The notes under the pieces are model-generated. The model was not told the origin of the DNA. It was given only the letters and a program-made list of their open reading frames with translations, and searched no databases. Positions 26,161 through 39,575 of a DNA stretch of 64,000 bases are shown in pieces (positions within the stretch are counted from its first letter, which is position 1; every line of letters begins with the position of its first letter). The position numbers were made by a program, and so were the translations under genes. The stretch comes from Aselliscus stoliczkanus (Eukaryota > Chordata > Mammalia > Chiroptera > Hipposideridae), in NCBI GenBank assembly GCA_033961575.1, contig CM066737.1, positions 49,204,771 to 49,268,770 of the forward strand. The letters are read 5' to 3'.

Positions 26161-26595
26161 TTTTATTTTTTAATTGGGGAATTGGGGGAGGGGAACAGCG
26201 TTGGGGAATCAGGGAAGGGGAACAGACAAGTTGCTGTCTTTTTGTTCTTCAGTCTAGTTGCAGAGGACGTTGATTCACTTTTGGTGTCGTTGTGCTCTTC
26301 CAGGATGAGGCAGATCAGTTGCTGACCTCTGGATGGTCGCTCACTGTGGCTATTGCCAGCTTGTGCTGGCTGCCAGCCACTCAAGCTGGCTGCCGGCCAC
26401 TCACTGTCGCCTATGGCAGCCTACTGCAGCAAGGGCTGCAGCCTACACTGTTGCCCAGGCTCTCACAGCCCAGCTCCAGGTGGAGCTGTTGTTAGCTGTA
26501 GAGGGCAGTGTCACTGGCCCTCATATGTGGGATCTGAACTGTGGCCGCTGGCATCCCAAAACCAGCTCTTAACCACCGCGCCACTCAGCCGGCCC
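26161..26595 (-). mobile_element. Long tRNA-derived SINE (long form)
   Basis: Antisense copy matching the 22291 element through the body and tail ('ttaattggggaattggggga') to 'actcagccggccc' at the head. Confidence 0.88.
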
Positions 26596-27274
26596 TCTGG
26601 CTCACTCTAAGGCTATATAAAACAAAATAGGTGGCTGATTTCTGTGCTGAACAAGCATTTCTTTCATGTTCCATTGCCTGCTCCTCTTATGATCAACAGT
26701 ATATCTGAATAAAAATGGTGACATTAGGCTATGAAATGGACCTATTCTCTTTGCAGAAGTAAGCAGTTCACATAAGGATCAAACCTCTGATTATGCAGTA
26801 GCAAACTGAGGTACCCAACACAAACTATTTCCATACATTTTCTACTTCACAATCTAATTAAGTTTTTGATTTCAGCAGCCTGGCACTATATCTATCCTGT
26901 GTTGCATTCAATACCCACAAAACTGTTGTTGCTCAATAAATCATTACTGATAATGAAACAAAATCTAATTTTAAAAATTATAGCTGCTCTGGAAATGTAT
27001 TTATTTACTTTGTTAAAGTTTTTACAAAGCAAGTGTTTCCTAAATAGATCATTTAACCATAGCATGTGATAAAAATACTCTTTTCTTCCCACATCTTGCT
27101 TTAAAAAAATAAAACAAAAATTATTTTTAACAGCAGAAAGCTATAGTAAAAACTTTAAAGACTCCTGCCATTAGAAATACTGATATCAAAGCACTAGAAA
27201 AAACTGTTGAGATATCTTAAGAGAAACTAAAAATAACTCACAGTAATTTTGAAAATAATAACTTGGAGCTTCTA

Positions 27275-28162
<888 letters not shown>

Positions 28163-28527
28163 CTATTGAATCAGAAAAGAAAAAAAAGTTCTAATTATAT
28201 CACAAAGAATTTTTAAAAAAACAAAGTTTAATTTCTAGATAAATTTTGGGCAGGTATAATTTTATGTTGTCAAGTGAAACAGATTATTAAATGTTTTAAC
28301 ACTATTTTGAAATCACATTACCATTTACATCAGTAATGCAATTTAACATTATACATATGAAAGCTCCTAAGTCAGGCTAGGACATAAAGAGTGATGGTAT
28401 GATAAGTAGCACTAAATCACCAATACATTCCAAACTAACCAATTGATATAATCATACTTTGACCTAGTTATCTGGAGGATGTAGATTCAACTTGGTCTTA
28501 TACAGGTATAGTTAGCTTCTGAGTCCA

Positions 28528-28635
28528 TGGTATGATTTTATTCAGTAGGTCTGGAGTGGGACCTAGGAATCTGCATTTAAAAGAAGTGCCCCGAGCTATT
28601 TCTAATGGAAAGCCAGGTTTGAGAACCACCATATA
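28528..28635 (+). mobile_element. MER5A fragment
   Basis: 'ttcagtaggtctggagtggg', 'cctaggaatctgcatttaaa' and 'caggtttgagaaccacc' follow the right half of MER5A. Confidence 0.85.
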
Positions 28636-28900
28636 GGTACTTGTTTGGAAATGGCTATGTGTTGTAAGACCAAAAGATGGAAACAACAGGATCAGGGTCA
28701 AGTATTCCCCTGAATAAATTTAATTTATTGCATCAGTAGAAAATATACGTGTTTGGTGGATATGTGTGCATGTTTGGAGAGGAGGAAATGGGAATGAGAG
28801 GAGAGCAAGGAATTGCTAACAATTGCCACCACAAAAAACTTTAACTAAAAATAAATAAATAAAATTTTAAAAAAGCAAACATTAGCTGAAATTAATTGTT

Positions 28901-29006
28901 GTTGTTTTTTTTGAGGGCAGTGTCACTGGCCCTCATATGTGGGACCTGAACCGGGGCCGCTGGCGTCCTAAGCCAGTGCTTAACCACCACGCCACTCCGC
29001 CGGCCC
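28901..29006 (-). mobile_element. Short tRNA-derived SINE (short form)
   Basis: Antisense on the plus strand, from 'ttttgagggcagtgtcactg' to 'ccgccggccc', so it lies in the sense orientation of PAK3. Its target-site duplication is not clear. Confidence 0.88.
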
Positions 29007-29772
29007 TGGTTTTGTTTTCTTAACATTGTATTTCAAGTTTTGGTGGGTCAGAGTTCCTACTTATGTCTATAGAAAACCTCACCACAATAAATATGGTAGA
29101 GAGTAATACCCCATATAAAATTCCAATGAAGAGTGTGTTTTATTAATATTGAAAAATTAATATAATAAAGTAACCTTAATTCAGCTTGAAAATAGGGATA
29201 TGACACTGTTATTGGGAAAGAGGCAGACACTCAGACCCATTGGAGAGCTATGAGGGAGATCTAGATTGCACTGTGAAAGTAACTACTTTTGAGGCGGAGG
29301 GAGGACCTTGCTTAAACTGCTTTCTAGACAATGGGATTGTAACGTGGTCTGTAGTTTTACATAGGAGGAAATGGGAATGAGTTTTGTGGTCTGTACCCAT
29401 TGGCTCACATTGCACATCCAAGACAAAAAAACTATCTAATAATTTCCCCAAATCAGAAAGAAGTTCAATGCAAACATCACTGTTTTCCATGTTCACTAAG
29501 ACTATAGCATGCAGGTTAAAATATGGCACCTTGTGAATGGCATAATGGAACTCAAAAGATTCATAGCAAAACAACTAAAATAATCAAGGGGCTGGGGAGA
29601 GAGGGGAAAGTGAGTGCCATTACATTAGGATTTAAATTGAATTTAGGCTCTCCATTTTTTTTTTAGTAGAAAAGATGTGCTATTGTTACTTTGATGTTTA
29701 AAACATTGTGAATAATGAGAGAAAAAGAAAGAGCTGCCATTTTTGGTGTTCTCATCAGCTACAAGTGCTCTA

Positions 29773-29967
<195 letters not shown>

Positions 29968-30106
29968 TTAAGGAGGCAATTTGCAGTAAGTCTCTGCATT
30001 TGGTTATATTACATAACAAGAAGAAAATATCAATGATGCTGATAATGAGACACTTCCTTAACATTAGATAAGAATATGCATGGAAATGAAAGGATCATCA
30101 GATTCT

Positions 30107-30218
30107 TCTTTTTTTTTTTTTGAGGGCAGTGTCACTGGCCCTCATATGTGGAACCTGAACCGGGGCCGCTGGCTTTCACAAGCCGGCGCTTAACCACTGC
30201 GCCATTCGGCTGGCCCCA
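30107..30218 (-). mobile_element. Short tRNA-derived SINE (short form)
   Basis: Antisense copy with the duplication atcagattctt at 30096-30106 and again just after the 'ggctggcccc' end. Confidence 0.9.
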
Positions 30219-30599
30219 TACTATCAGATTCTTTATTACTGTACACCATGGAGGAAGGAAAAGAGCAAGGAGGCCTCTGGTGAATGAGTATTACATTCTT
30301 TGTAAAAGCTAGTTTCAATGAACTGGATCAGTACATAGTCCTTCTGGATAAGCCACAATGTTGACTTATTGGATTGAACTGGCTAATGACGTGCAGATTT
30401 ATGGAATATGTATTTAGACTTTGGCATTATTTTCCATTCTACTGAACTCATTACTGAAATCCTTTCAAGCAGTCACTGAATCAAAGGGATTCATGCTTGC
30501 AATGGATTTACTGTGCTGAGATCTCGGTTCTGATAGAAGTCAGTAGTGACACTTTGTGAAACACTGATTTCAACTGTAAAATGTGACCCTCCTTTTTCT

Positions 30600-30760
30600 G
30601 TCTCCCTTTCCTCTCCTTCTGTATACCACTGGTGTACTGGCACAAAACACAGAAAGCAAGATCTTAAGCTCAATGAGGTTTTAGACCTGTTCTTATTTCT
30701 TTTGTACCCCCAGAGTACACAGCACAGTGGTGCTAAACAAACACTTATTGAAATTGAATG
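30600..30760 (+). repeat. L2-like 3' end
   Basis: 'ttttgtacccccagagtaca', 'cagcacagtggtgctaaaca' and 'aaacacttattgaaattgaa' follow the L2 3' terminus in order. Confidence 0.55.
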
Positions 30761-30948
30761 AGACAGATGTTAACCACAAGTAAAGAGACAGTGCATCTTT
30801 AAATACCAATTTATAACCCACTGCTAATACCACTAAGGAAAGAGATTTAATTACCTGGGCTAGGAAAAAGGCTTGAGATTAAAGTCTCAATTTCCTAGGT
30901 CTCACTGTCAGTTAATCAAAAAGTACCCATTAAACAGGGCCATTGTAT

Positions 30949-31083
30949 GGGCCGGCCAAGTGGCGCGATAGTTAAGCGCTGGCTTCGGAAGCCAGCGGCT
31001 CTGGATCAGGTCCCACATATGAGGGCCAGTGACACTGCCCTCAAACAAACAAACAAACAAACAAACAAACAAACAAACAAACA
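30949..31083 (+). mobile_element. Short tRNA-derived SINE with a (CAAA)n tail
   Basis: The head is gggccggccaagtggcgcga and the 3' tail is a run of about ten CAAA units instead of poly(A). The target-site duplication aaacagggccattgta is intact on both sides. The long, regular tail suggests a fairly recent insertion followed by microsatellite growth. Confidence 0.9.
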
Positions 31084-31469
31084 AAACAGGGCCATTGTAG
31101 ACAGCCTTTTTCACTTAGACACCCAGAGACTACACTGGCTTCAAACAAACACTTGATGAAATGTTTAATGCACCTGCTTTCTCCTATATGCAATAGTCTA
31201 TTTCCTGCCAACACAGTCATGATCCTCAAAAGGAAATTACACAAACTGCTCATGTTTAAAAGCAAGACCATAAAATTTGTCTTCAAATGACTGATGGGTA
31301 GACAAAGATAAATGGGTGCAAGTTGAGCTATTGATCTGATATGCTATTTTATAGCATTTGAGAAATATTTGTAGAATGGATGCTAAATGAATAGATCCTA
31401 AATAAAATAATTTCCCAAGACAATGACATCCCATAAAGAAAACAAGTATGTAATGAGAGAAAACACTTA

Positions 31470-31886
<417 letters not shown>

Positions 31887-31935
31887 CTCTTGTCCTGTTG
31901 CAATGTCTAGTGCTGTATAAACAGTACCTGATGCC
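31887..31935 (-). CDS. PAK3: PAK3 coding exon (glycine-rich loop)
   Basis: A 49-base exon that finishes a split Gly codon and encodes ASGTVYTALDIATGQE, the glycine-rich nucleotide-binding loop and the next strand. The acceptor is TCACAG and the donor is GTAAGT. It is the most upstream PAK3 exon in the window. The preceding exon should encode the segment leading into this loop, and I could not find it in 31936-64000. Confidence 0.96.
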
Positions 31936-32410
31936 CTGTGAAGGTGAAAATTATCAAATGAATAGCAATCACAATGCTATAAATACATTTTCTTTGAAAT
32001 AAAATGTATTTATTTTCAAGAGAGAAAAATCAACACACTCAAGATTAAAGGATGAAGTAAAAAAGGAACAAATGGGTTTTTCTATAGTAATTTCACCTGA
32101 AATAACCATGATGTATCACTCTTGGTGGGCTAGAAACTCCACTCAGACTTCCTGGCAGTCCATGTGCCATGGCATTATGTAGTGATAAATTGAGCAAAAT
32201 GGCCTTGCTCTTTTTAGGAAACTCCTGGAACATTTTAAATACTCCTTGAATGTTGCAGCAACCAGTATTGCAGTTCCCTGATTAAACTGAAGTACTGTTT
32301 AGGAAAAACTATATCATTTTTTGCTTAACCAACTATAAATTAAGCTTTTCTTTTTAGTGTATGGACAGAGAAACTTTTCTCATATATTTCTAATTCTTAA
32401 GAATATCTTC

Positions 32411-32555
32411 AGGGCTGGCCGAATGGCTCAGTTGGTTAAAAGCTCACTCGAGAGTGCAAGCTGAGCTCTGAGCAACAGCAGTTCGATGCCCAACCTGAGC
32501 TGAGCTGCCGCTGAGCTGCCAACAGGTGGCAGGATGGCTCAGCTGGAAAAAAAAT
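32411..32555 (+). mobile_element. tRNA-derived SINE (third form)
   Basis: The head gggctggccgaatggctcag is followed by 'gagctctgagcaacagcag' and 'ttcgatgccca'. It ends 'ggatggctcagctgg' plus an A tail, matching the copy at 25424. Confidence 0.85.
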
Positions 32556-33224
32556 TAACTTCATTTAACAAATCAATCACTCTCAGTGCTATACTGTAGC
32601 TACACAAATGAATAATAATGGCTTTACTGTTGAGCCATTTTGTTTTATTTTGCTAAATTTCTTAACAGCTTCTAGTATGAGGTTTCACTCCAGCCAACTA
32701 TCATTCTAAAATCCATCATCCCTTAAGTCTTGATAGTACTCATGCTTCCATTCTAACTTCAATTACAGGGTTCCTTTGCTTGCAATAGAAATTGTCTAGT
32801 AAAGTTGAATTCACAATAAATCTGTGAAACATTCATGCATTCTGAAACAGCTCCCAAACTCTATCCCCTCAAAAAAGGAAAAATCTAGTCAATTTGGTTG
32901 AAATGTTTGTGGTGAATGAAGGAATTAGGATAGAGATCAGTTCTGTGATTCACCAGGCATAATAATGTTCTAACACTGCTATCTAAACTTTCTAGTAATT
33001 GTCGTTTTTCCTTTGTCCTCTATTTATCCTTTGATGTTTTATTCTTGTTTTTTGAGTCCAGGAATTCTTTTCTTATGTCAGCCATCTCCTTAACATTTTT
33101 CTCCCTGGATGAACTAAAATATTGCTCACAGGCCTAGGAAATTTACATTACCTTCTCCTAAGGAATAAAATGGGTAATGTAGTATAAAGAATATTTGACT
33201 ACTAATAGAGATTTGAATTCTAAT

Positions 33225-33310
33225 ATTTGCCCTAAAATGAACAAACTATGTCACCTTGGGCTAGCCACTTCCCCTCCTTGGGTTTCAGTTCCTTCAACTG
33301 GAAAAGAAGC
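33225..33310 (+). repeat. MIR fragment
   Basis: 'gtcaccttgggctagccact' and 'gggtttcagttccttcaact' match the central MIR region. Confidence 0.6.
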
Positions 33311-33324
33311 AGTCACAATATCAG

Positions 33325-33545
33325 TAAACGTACATTGAGCATGTTGTGTGTATCAGACACTGCACTAAGAACTTTATATAAATTATCTAATGTCATCATT
33401 AGCATATATCTACAAAGCAAGTGCTATTATCCCCATGTTACAGTTAAGGAACTGGAGTCTCAGGGAGGTTAAGAAAGCTGGCCAAGTTTATATATGGATA
33501 GTTTATAATCTAAGCCCATCTGACTTTCTGACCTGCAAAATATAG
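33325..33545 (-). repeat. MIR SINE
   Basis: Antisense MIR order: 'cattgagcatgttgtgtgta', 'aactttatataaattatcta', 'ccccatgttacagttaagga' and 'cagggaggttaagaaagctg'. Confidence 0.7.
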
Positions 33546-34034
33546 GAAATGGGTTACTTTATTTTTAAGATTCTTTACTTCCATGATCTAGAATCTACAA
33601 ACTTTACTGTTCTCCTCATTCTGCATGGGTAATTAAATATCTGTTGGTATTAAACTGAGAAATCACACTTAAATAATAGGTGCCACCTAAACTGGGTTTT
33701 GGTAATTTTAGGAATTCCTTAGGCTTGAGGTTTATATTAAACAAATTAATCTCTCAATTTTGTATGTTTGAGAGTCTGGGTTGAGAGCACATATTTGGTG
33801 TCCAATCAGTATTTGATGAATGAACAAATTAATATACATATTATCAAGCAAACATATACTTGGAACAGAACCTGTCATTTCTGTGAAGGAAATATGTCTT
33901 CTTTTACTTAAATCTACATAAAACACTTCCCATTTGGAATAAGCTATCAGACAGTACTGATTTTAGGGGCCAGTTCATGACTTGCCCTGAGCTCAGAACT
34001 GCCTGAGTTCAAAGGAATACATCACATCAACCTG

Positions 34035-34310
34035 GTGTGTATTTCAGCTGCATGAGCCCTGAGCAACTACTTAAATCTATTTGTAGAATAAGGTTTAAAA
34101 ATGCCTTTACTTGGTTTGTTCTTATATATCTCGGCCACATGCTCAATTCCTTCAGATGAAAAAAAGTAGTGATATCTGCAAAATGAAATGATAATGGTAT
34201 CACTCTCATAGGACTACAGAGAATCAAAAGGCACAATCTAAGTAAGCATTTAGCTCTGTGCCCAGATCAGAGTGGACGCTTAATATGGTAAGTGGTATTA
34301 TTGTCATTTA
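34035..34310 (+). repeat. MIR SINE
   Basis: 'gagcaactacttaaatctat', 'ctgcaaaatgaaatgataat' and 'gtgcccagatcagagtggac' follow MIR. The region is diverged. Confidence 0.6.
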
Positions 34311-34593
34311 TTTTTGCAGCTGCCACTATCAATTTCACAGTAGAGGATGACTGATTTTCTGAGTTGTTAGTTGGCCCTTCCCAAGCGCCCAGCCAAAACA
34401 TTCTTGTCAGTGTCCATCTTTATTTGAAAAAGAAAACAAGACAAAATGAAACAATCAAAATCACCCCCCAAAAAAACAAACAAACAAAAACCAAACAACA
34501 ACAAATAAAATAAGGCCTGGCTTCTGGTCAAGATGGTGGAGTAGGTAAATGCTGTTCTTGCCTCCTCTCACAACCACATCAAAATTACAACTT

Positions 34594-34691
34594 GGGCTGG
34601 CTGAGTGGCACGGTGGTTAAGCACTGGCTGGGAAAGCCAGCGGCCCCAGTTTGGGTCCCACATATGAGGGCCAGTGATACTGCCATCAAAA
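34594..34691 (+). mobile_element. Short tRNA-derived SINE (short form)
   Basis: The head is gggctggctgagtggcacgg. The duplication aaaattacaact flanks it. It is inserted into the 5' UTR of L1 copy A, so it is younger than that L1. Confidence 0.9.
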
Positions 34692-36128
34692 GAAAATTAC
34701 AACTAAACTACAGAACAACCATCATTGAGAATCACCTGAAGATTAGCTGAACAGAAGTCCTATAACTAAATATATAAAGAAGAATCCATGTCGAGACTGG
34801 TAGGAGGGGTGGAGACATAGAACGAGCTGGTCACAAACCCATGTGTGATAGTTAGAAATCAGGAGGGCTATCTTGACTGTGGAGGTCAACTCTGAAAAAC
34901 AAGGGGTCCCAGGCCCATATCAGGCACTTTAGCCCAGGTTTTTAATGCCAGGAAAAGAAGTCCCCATAACTTCTGGCTGTGAAAACCAGTGGATATTTTG
35001 TCTGAGTGAGACAGAGTGCTGCTGGAGTCCCAGGCATTCCTCTTGAAGGGCCCATGCACAGACTAATATGTTGATGGACTCACTCACTCTGAGCTCCAGT
35101 GCTGGGGTAGGAGCTCGAAAGGTATCAGGGACATACAGAGAGGAACTGAATAGTTTGGCTTCAGGTTGAGGGCTGGAGGGGCAGCTTTTCCCAGACATAT
35201 GCTTGCAGAAGTAATTGTTCCTTTGTTGAGTCTTCCCAACACACAGCCTGCATGCACAGGCAGCACCATACCTGAGTCTCCAACAACATGGATAACACTG
35301 TTCATCCACCTTGCCCTGGTGATTCCCTGAAACCCTACCCCACCAAACTTTCAGGATCACCCAAGATACTTACAGTAGCTTTTCCATAAAACAACCTGTC
35401 TTGGCTCATGTGCTGATTTTCCCACAATCACTCAAAGGTTCATAAACTCCAAACATGCAGCATCTGGCCTCAGCATGCCCCAAAGCACTTGTTAAGCAAC
35501 CCCAAGGCCAGCACTAGTCACAGCCAGCCTGAGTTCACAGCTTAGCCTCTCCCAGGTACCTGCAAAACTAGTAGAACTGGCAACTATCTGCAGACCACTT
35601 TATAGCTTATACCACCTGGTCCTGGGCAAGACATAGGAAGTGACTGAATGTGGCCTGCACCAGAATGCCTGCTAAGAGGGCCCAGAAACAATTAACCTAG
35701 CAGTCAGATTGAGATCACACCACAGCAACACCCAACCACCCCCACAGGACGCACCCAATGGCAGACGAGGCAGGTGCCAGAACCCTGCTAAAGTGAATCC
35801 TGCTCCATAGTGCCAGCCCCTATGAACAACAGTTCCTCTACTGTAGTCATGGCAACCTCACAACCAAACATCCTGAGGGGCAATCCCTCTCATTGATGTG
35901 CCAACAGCAACCAAGGCTCAACTACAAAAGGAGGGTACACATAACACACACAGTGGACACACCTAGAGAACTTGGCTCAGGTGATCAGGGAGACAATGCC
36001 ACTGGGCCCCCCAGAACACCTACTGTAAGGCCACTCTACTAAGACAGGGAGATATAGCAGCCCTACCTAATACATAGAAACAAACACAGGGAGGCAGTCA
36101 AAATGAGGAGAGAAAGAAACATGCCCCA

Positions 36129-36592
36129 GGGCCGGCCATGTGGCACGTTGGTTAAGAGATGTCTTGGGACGCCAGCGGCCCAGGTTCGGATCCCACATGA
36201 GGGCCAGTGACACTGACCTCTACAGCAAAGATGGTGCACAACAGCTCCACTTGGAGCTGGGCTGTGCGAGTCCTGGTGACAGTGTAGGCTGCAGCGTCTG
36301 CTGCAGTGGGCTGCCACAGGCTACAATGAGTGGCTGGCAGCTAGCGTGAGTAGCTGGCAGCCGGTGTGAGCTGTCAATAGCTGCAGTGAGCGGCTGTCCA
36401 GAGGCCGGCGACCGATCTGCCTTACCCGAGAAGAGCGCAATGACAATACCAACATGGGCCAGTGAAGCAACGTCCTCCACAACTAGACTGAAGAACAAAA
36501 AGACAGCAACTTGTCTGTTCCTCTTCCCTGATACCCCAACGCTGTTCCCCTCCCCCAATTCCCAAATAAAAATCTTTAAAAAGAAAAAAGAA
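36129..36592 (+). mobile_element. Long tRNA-derived SINE (long form)
   Basis: The copy starts gggccggccatgtggcacg, continues past 'cactgacctctacagc' and ends 'caaataaaaatctttaaaa'. The duplication 'gaaacatgcccca' (36116-36128) is repeated as 'gaaacgtgcccca' (36593-36605). It is inserted near the 5' UTR/ORF1 boundary of L1 copy A. Confidence 0.92.
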
Positions 36593-36999
36593 GAAACGTG
36601 CCCCAAATGAAAGAACAGAACAAAACTCCAGAAAAGAACTAAACAAAATGGAGACAGGCAATCTACCAGATGAAGAGTTCAAAACACTGGTTATAAAGAT
36701 GCTCGATGGTCTCATGGAGAACTTCACCAAAGAGATAAGAAACAAAAATGCAGATAGAAAACATAAAAAAACAACCAGTCAGAAATACAGAAAGAAGTAA
36801 CTGAAATGCAGACTACGTTAGAGGGGGAAACAGAAGAATAAAATAAACAAATGGGACTTTGTCAAACTAAAAAGTTTTTCACAGCAAAAGGAAACCATCA
36901 ACAAGACAAAAAGGCTTTCTACTGAATGGGAAAAGATATTTGTCAATGATACATCTGATAAGGGAGTTAATATCCAAAATTCATAAAAAAGTCATACAA

Positions 37000-37101
37000 G
37001 GGCCAGCCGAGTGGTGCTTTGGTTAAGCGCTGGCTTGAGAAGCCAGCAGCCCCGGTTCAGGTCCCACATATGAGGGCCAGTGACACTGCCGTAAAAAAAA
37101 G
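37000..37101 (+). mobile_element. Short tRNA-derived SINE (short form)
   Basis: The duplication aaaagtcatacaa flanks the copy. It is inserted in the nested L1 fragment, making a third nesting level. Confidence 0.9.
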
Positions 37102-37120
37102 AAAAGTCATACAACTCACA

Positions 37121-37121
<1 letters not shown>

Positions 37122-37151
<30 letters not shown>
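37122..37151 (+). repeat. (CA)n microsatellite
   Basis: A pure CA run of about 15 units inside L1 ORF2 text. Confidence 0.92.
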
Positions 37152-37153
<2 letters not shown>

Positions 37154-38473
37154 TCGAATTAAAAAATGGGCAGAGGACTTGAATAGATATTTCTCCAAAA
37201 AGGACATACAGATAGCCATTAAACAGGAAAAGAGGCTCAACATCACCTCACTAATCATCAGAGAAATACAGATGAAAACCACAATGAGATACCACCTCAC
37301 TCCTGTCAGAATGAGTATCATCAATAAATCAACAATAAGTGTTGGTGAGGATGTAAAGAAAAGGCAACCCTTTTGCAATGTTGGTCGGATTGCAAATTCG
37401 TACAGTCTGTATGGAAAACAATATGGAGGTTCCTCAAAAAATTAAAAACAAAACTATCTTATGACCTCGCATTTCTAGTACTGAGTATTTATCCGAATAA
37501 ACCTAAAATATTGTAGTAATTAAAAAAAAATATGCATCCCCGGGTTTACTGCAGTGCTATTCATAATAGCCAAGATATAGAATCAATCATAATGTCCGTG
37601 AATAGATAATTGGATAAAGAAATCATGGTGCCATAATACAAAGGAGTATTATTCTGCCATAAAAGAAAACAAAATTTTACCAGTTGCAACAACATGGATG
37701 GACCTAGAGGGTAGTATGCTAAGTGAAATAAGTGAGACTGAGAAAGACAAATACCATATGATCTCACATACATGTGGAAATTAAAAAAATATAATAAACA
37801 AAGAATGCAGAAATAGACTCATAGATAAAGACGGTTGCTGGATGGGAGGGATATTTGGGGGGATGGGTGAAAAAGGTGAAGGAATTAGGAAGTATAAATT
37901 AGGAAGTCACAAAATAGTCATGGGGATGTGAAATACAGTATGGGGAATATAGTCAATAATGCAAAAACTATGTATAGTGCCAGATGGGTACTAGATTATC
38001 AGGGGGAACACTTCATAAATTATATAAACTACTATGCTGTATGCCTGAAACTAATATAAAATAACATCAAATGTCATGTTATATAGTCACATCAATATAT
38101 ATAGTCATAGGATGTAATGTGCAACATAGGTAATATAGTCAATGGTATTGTAATAGCTATGTCTGGTGTCACATGGTAGTAGACTTGTTAGGATTATCAC
38201 TTTGTGAGAGGTGTAAATATCTAATCATTATGTTGTTTTGTACACCTGAAACTAATAATAATAATGATAACAACAACAAAAATAAATAATACATGAGAGG
38301 GAATCATCAGTAGATGAGATGAAGTAGAGGATCGAATCAGCAATTTGAATGATAAGGTGGCAGAAAACACCCAATCAGAAAAGAAGAAAAATAATCTAAA
38401 ACACTAAGGTGAGTTTAAGGGGCCTCTGGGATAACATCAAGTCTACCAACATTGACATTATTGGGGTAACAGA

Positions 38474-38475
38474 GG

Positions 38476-38543
<68 letters not shown>
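38474..38543 (+). repeat. (GA)n microsatellite
   Basis: About 35 GA units inside the ORF1 region of L1 copy A, grown from an A/G-rich stretch that encodes a Glu-rich segment in intact ORF1. Confidence 0.95.
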
Positions 38544-38549
<6 letters not shown>

Positions 38550-39089
38550 TTGAAAACCTATTTGAAGAAATAACGATGGAAAACTTCCATAACGTGGTGA
38601 AGTAAATAGGCACATAAGCCCAGAAAGTATAGAGTCCCAAAGAAGATGAACCCAGAGAGGAGAACACCAGGACACATCATAGTGAAAAATGCCAAAGGTT
38701 AAAGACCAAGAGAGAAACTTAAAAGCAGCAAGAGAAAAGCAGTTAGTTACCTACATGGAAACCCACATAAGACTGTCAGCTGATTTCTCAAAAGAAACTT
38801 TTCAGGCCAGAAGGGATTGGCAGGAAATATTCAGTGATGATAAGTCACGACCTACAACCAAGATTACTCTACCCAGCAAAGCTATCATTTAGAATTAAAG
38901 GACAGATAAAGAGCTTTCCAGACAAGAAAAAGCTAAGGAGTTCATCAACACCAACCATTATTACAAGAAATTTTAATGGGACTTCTTGAAGAAGAAGAAG
39001 GAGGAGGACGAGGAGGAGAATAAAAAAATATGAATACAGTGGCAATGACTACATAGCTCTCAACAATTACTTTAAAGGTAAATGGATTA

Positions 39090-39575
39090 GGGCCGGCTGA
39101 GTGGCGCATTAGTTAAGAGCTGGCTTCGGACCCCAGCGGCCCCAGTTCAGATCCCACATATGAGGGCCAATGACACTGCCCTCTACAGCTAAGATGGTGA
39201 ACAACAGCTCCACTTGGAGCTGGGCTGCTGTGAGTCCCTGGGAAGGCATAGCTGCAGCCCTTGCTGCAGTGGGCTGAAATAGGCTACAGTGAGTGGCCGG
39301 CAGCCAGTGTTAGTGGCCAGTAGCCAGTGTGAGTGGCTGGCAGCCAGTGTGAGCTGCCAATAGTCGTTGTGAGTGGCTGTCCAGAGGTCGGTGACTGATC
39401 TGCCTCACCCGAGAAGAGCGCGATGATGATGCCAATATGGGCCAGTGAAGCAATGTCCTCCACAACTAGACTGAAGAACAAAAGGATAGCAACTTGTCTG
39501 TTCCCCTTCCCCAGTTCCCCAGCACTGTTCCCCTCCCCCAATTACCCAATTTAAAAAAAACTCTTTTTTAAAAAA
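39090..39575 (+). mobile_element. Long tRNA-derived SINE (long form)
   Basis: The duplication aaaggtaaatggatta flanks the copy (about 39074-39089 and 39576-39591). It is inserted at the very start of ORF2 in L1 copy A. The tail is degraded relative to the standard AATAAA...TCTTT end. Confidence 0.9.

Larger units (their letters stand above)
36836..38295 (+). mobile_element. Nested 5'-truncated L1 with duplicated 3' UTR
   Basis: ORF1 text of copy A stops near 36835 and resumes near 38296. Between them lies L1 ORF2 C-terminal and 3' UTR sequence starting 'aaacaaatgggactttgtca'. The 3' UTR text ('aatatagtcaataatg', 'actatgtatagtgccagatg', 'cctgaaactaatataa') occurs once before 38083 and again in diverged form up to 38290. 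This is a later L1 insertion inside copy A. The target-site duplication is short ('agaggg') at best. Confidence 0.7.
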
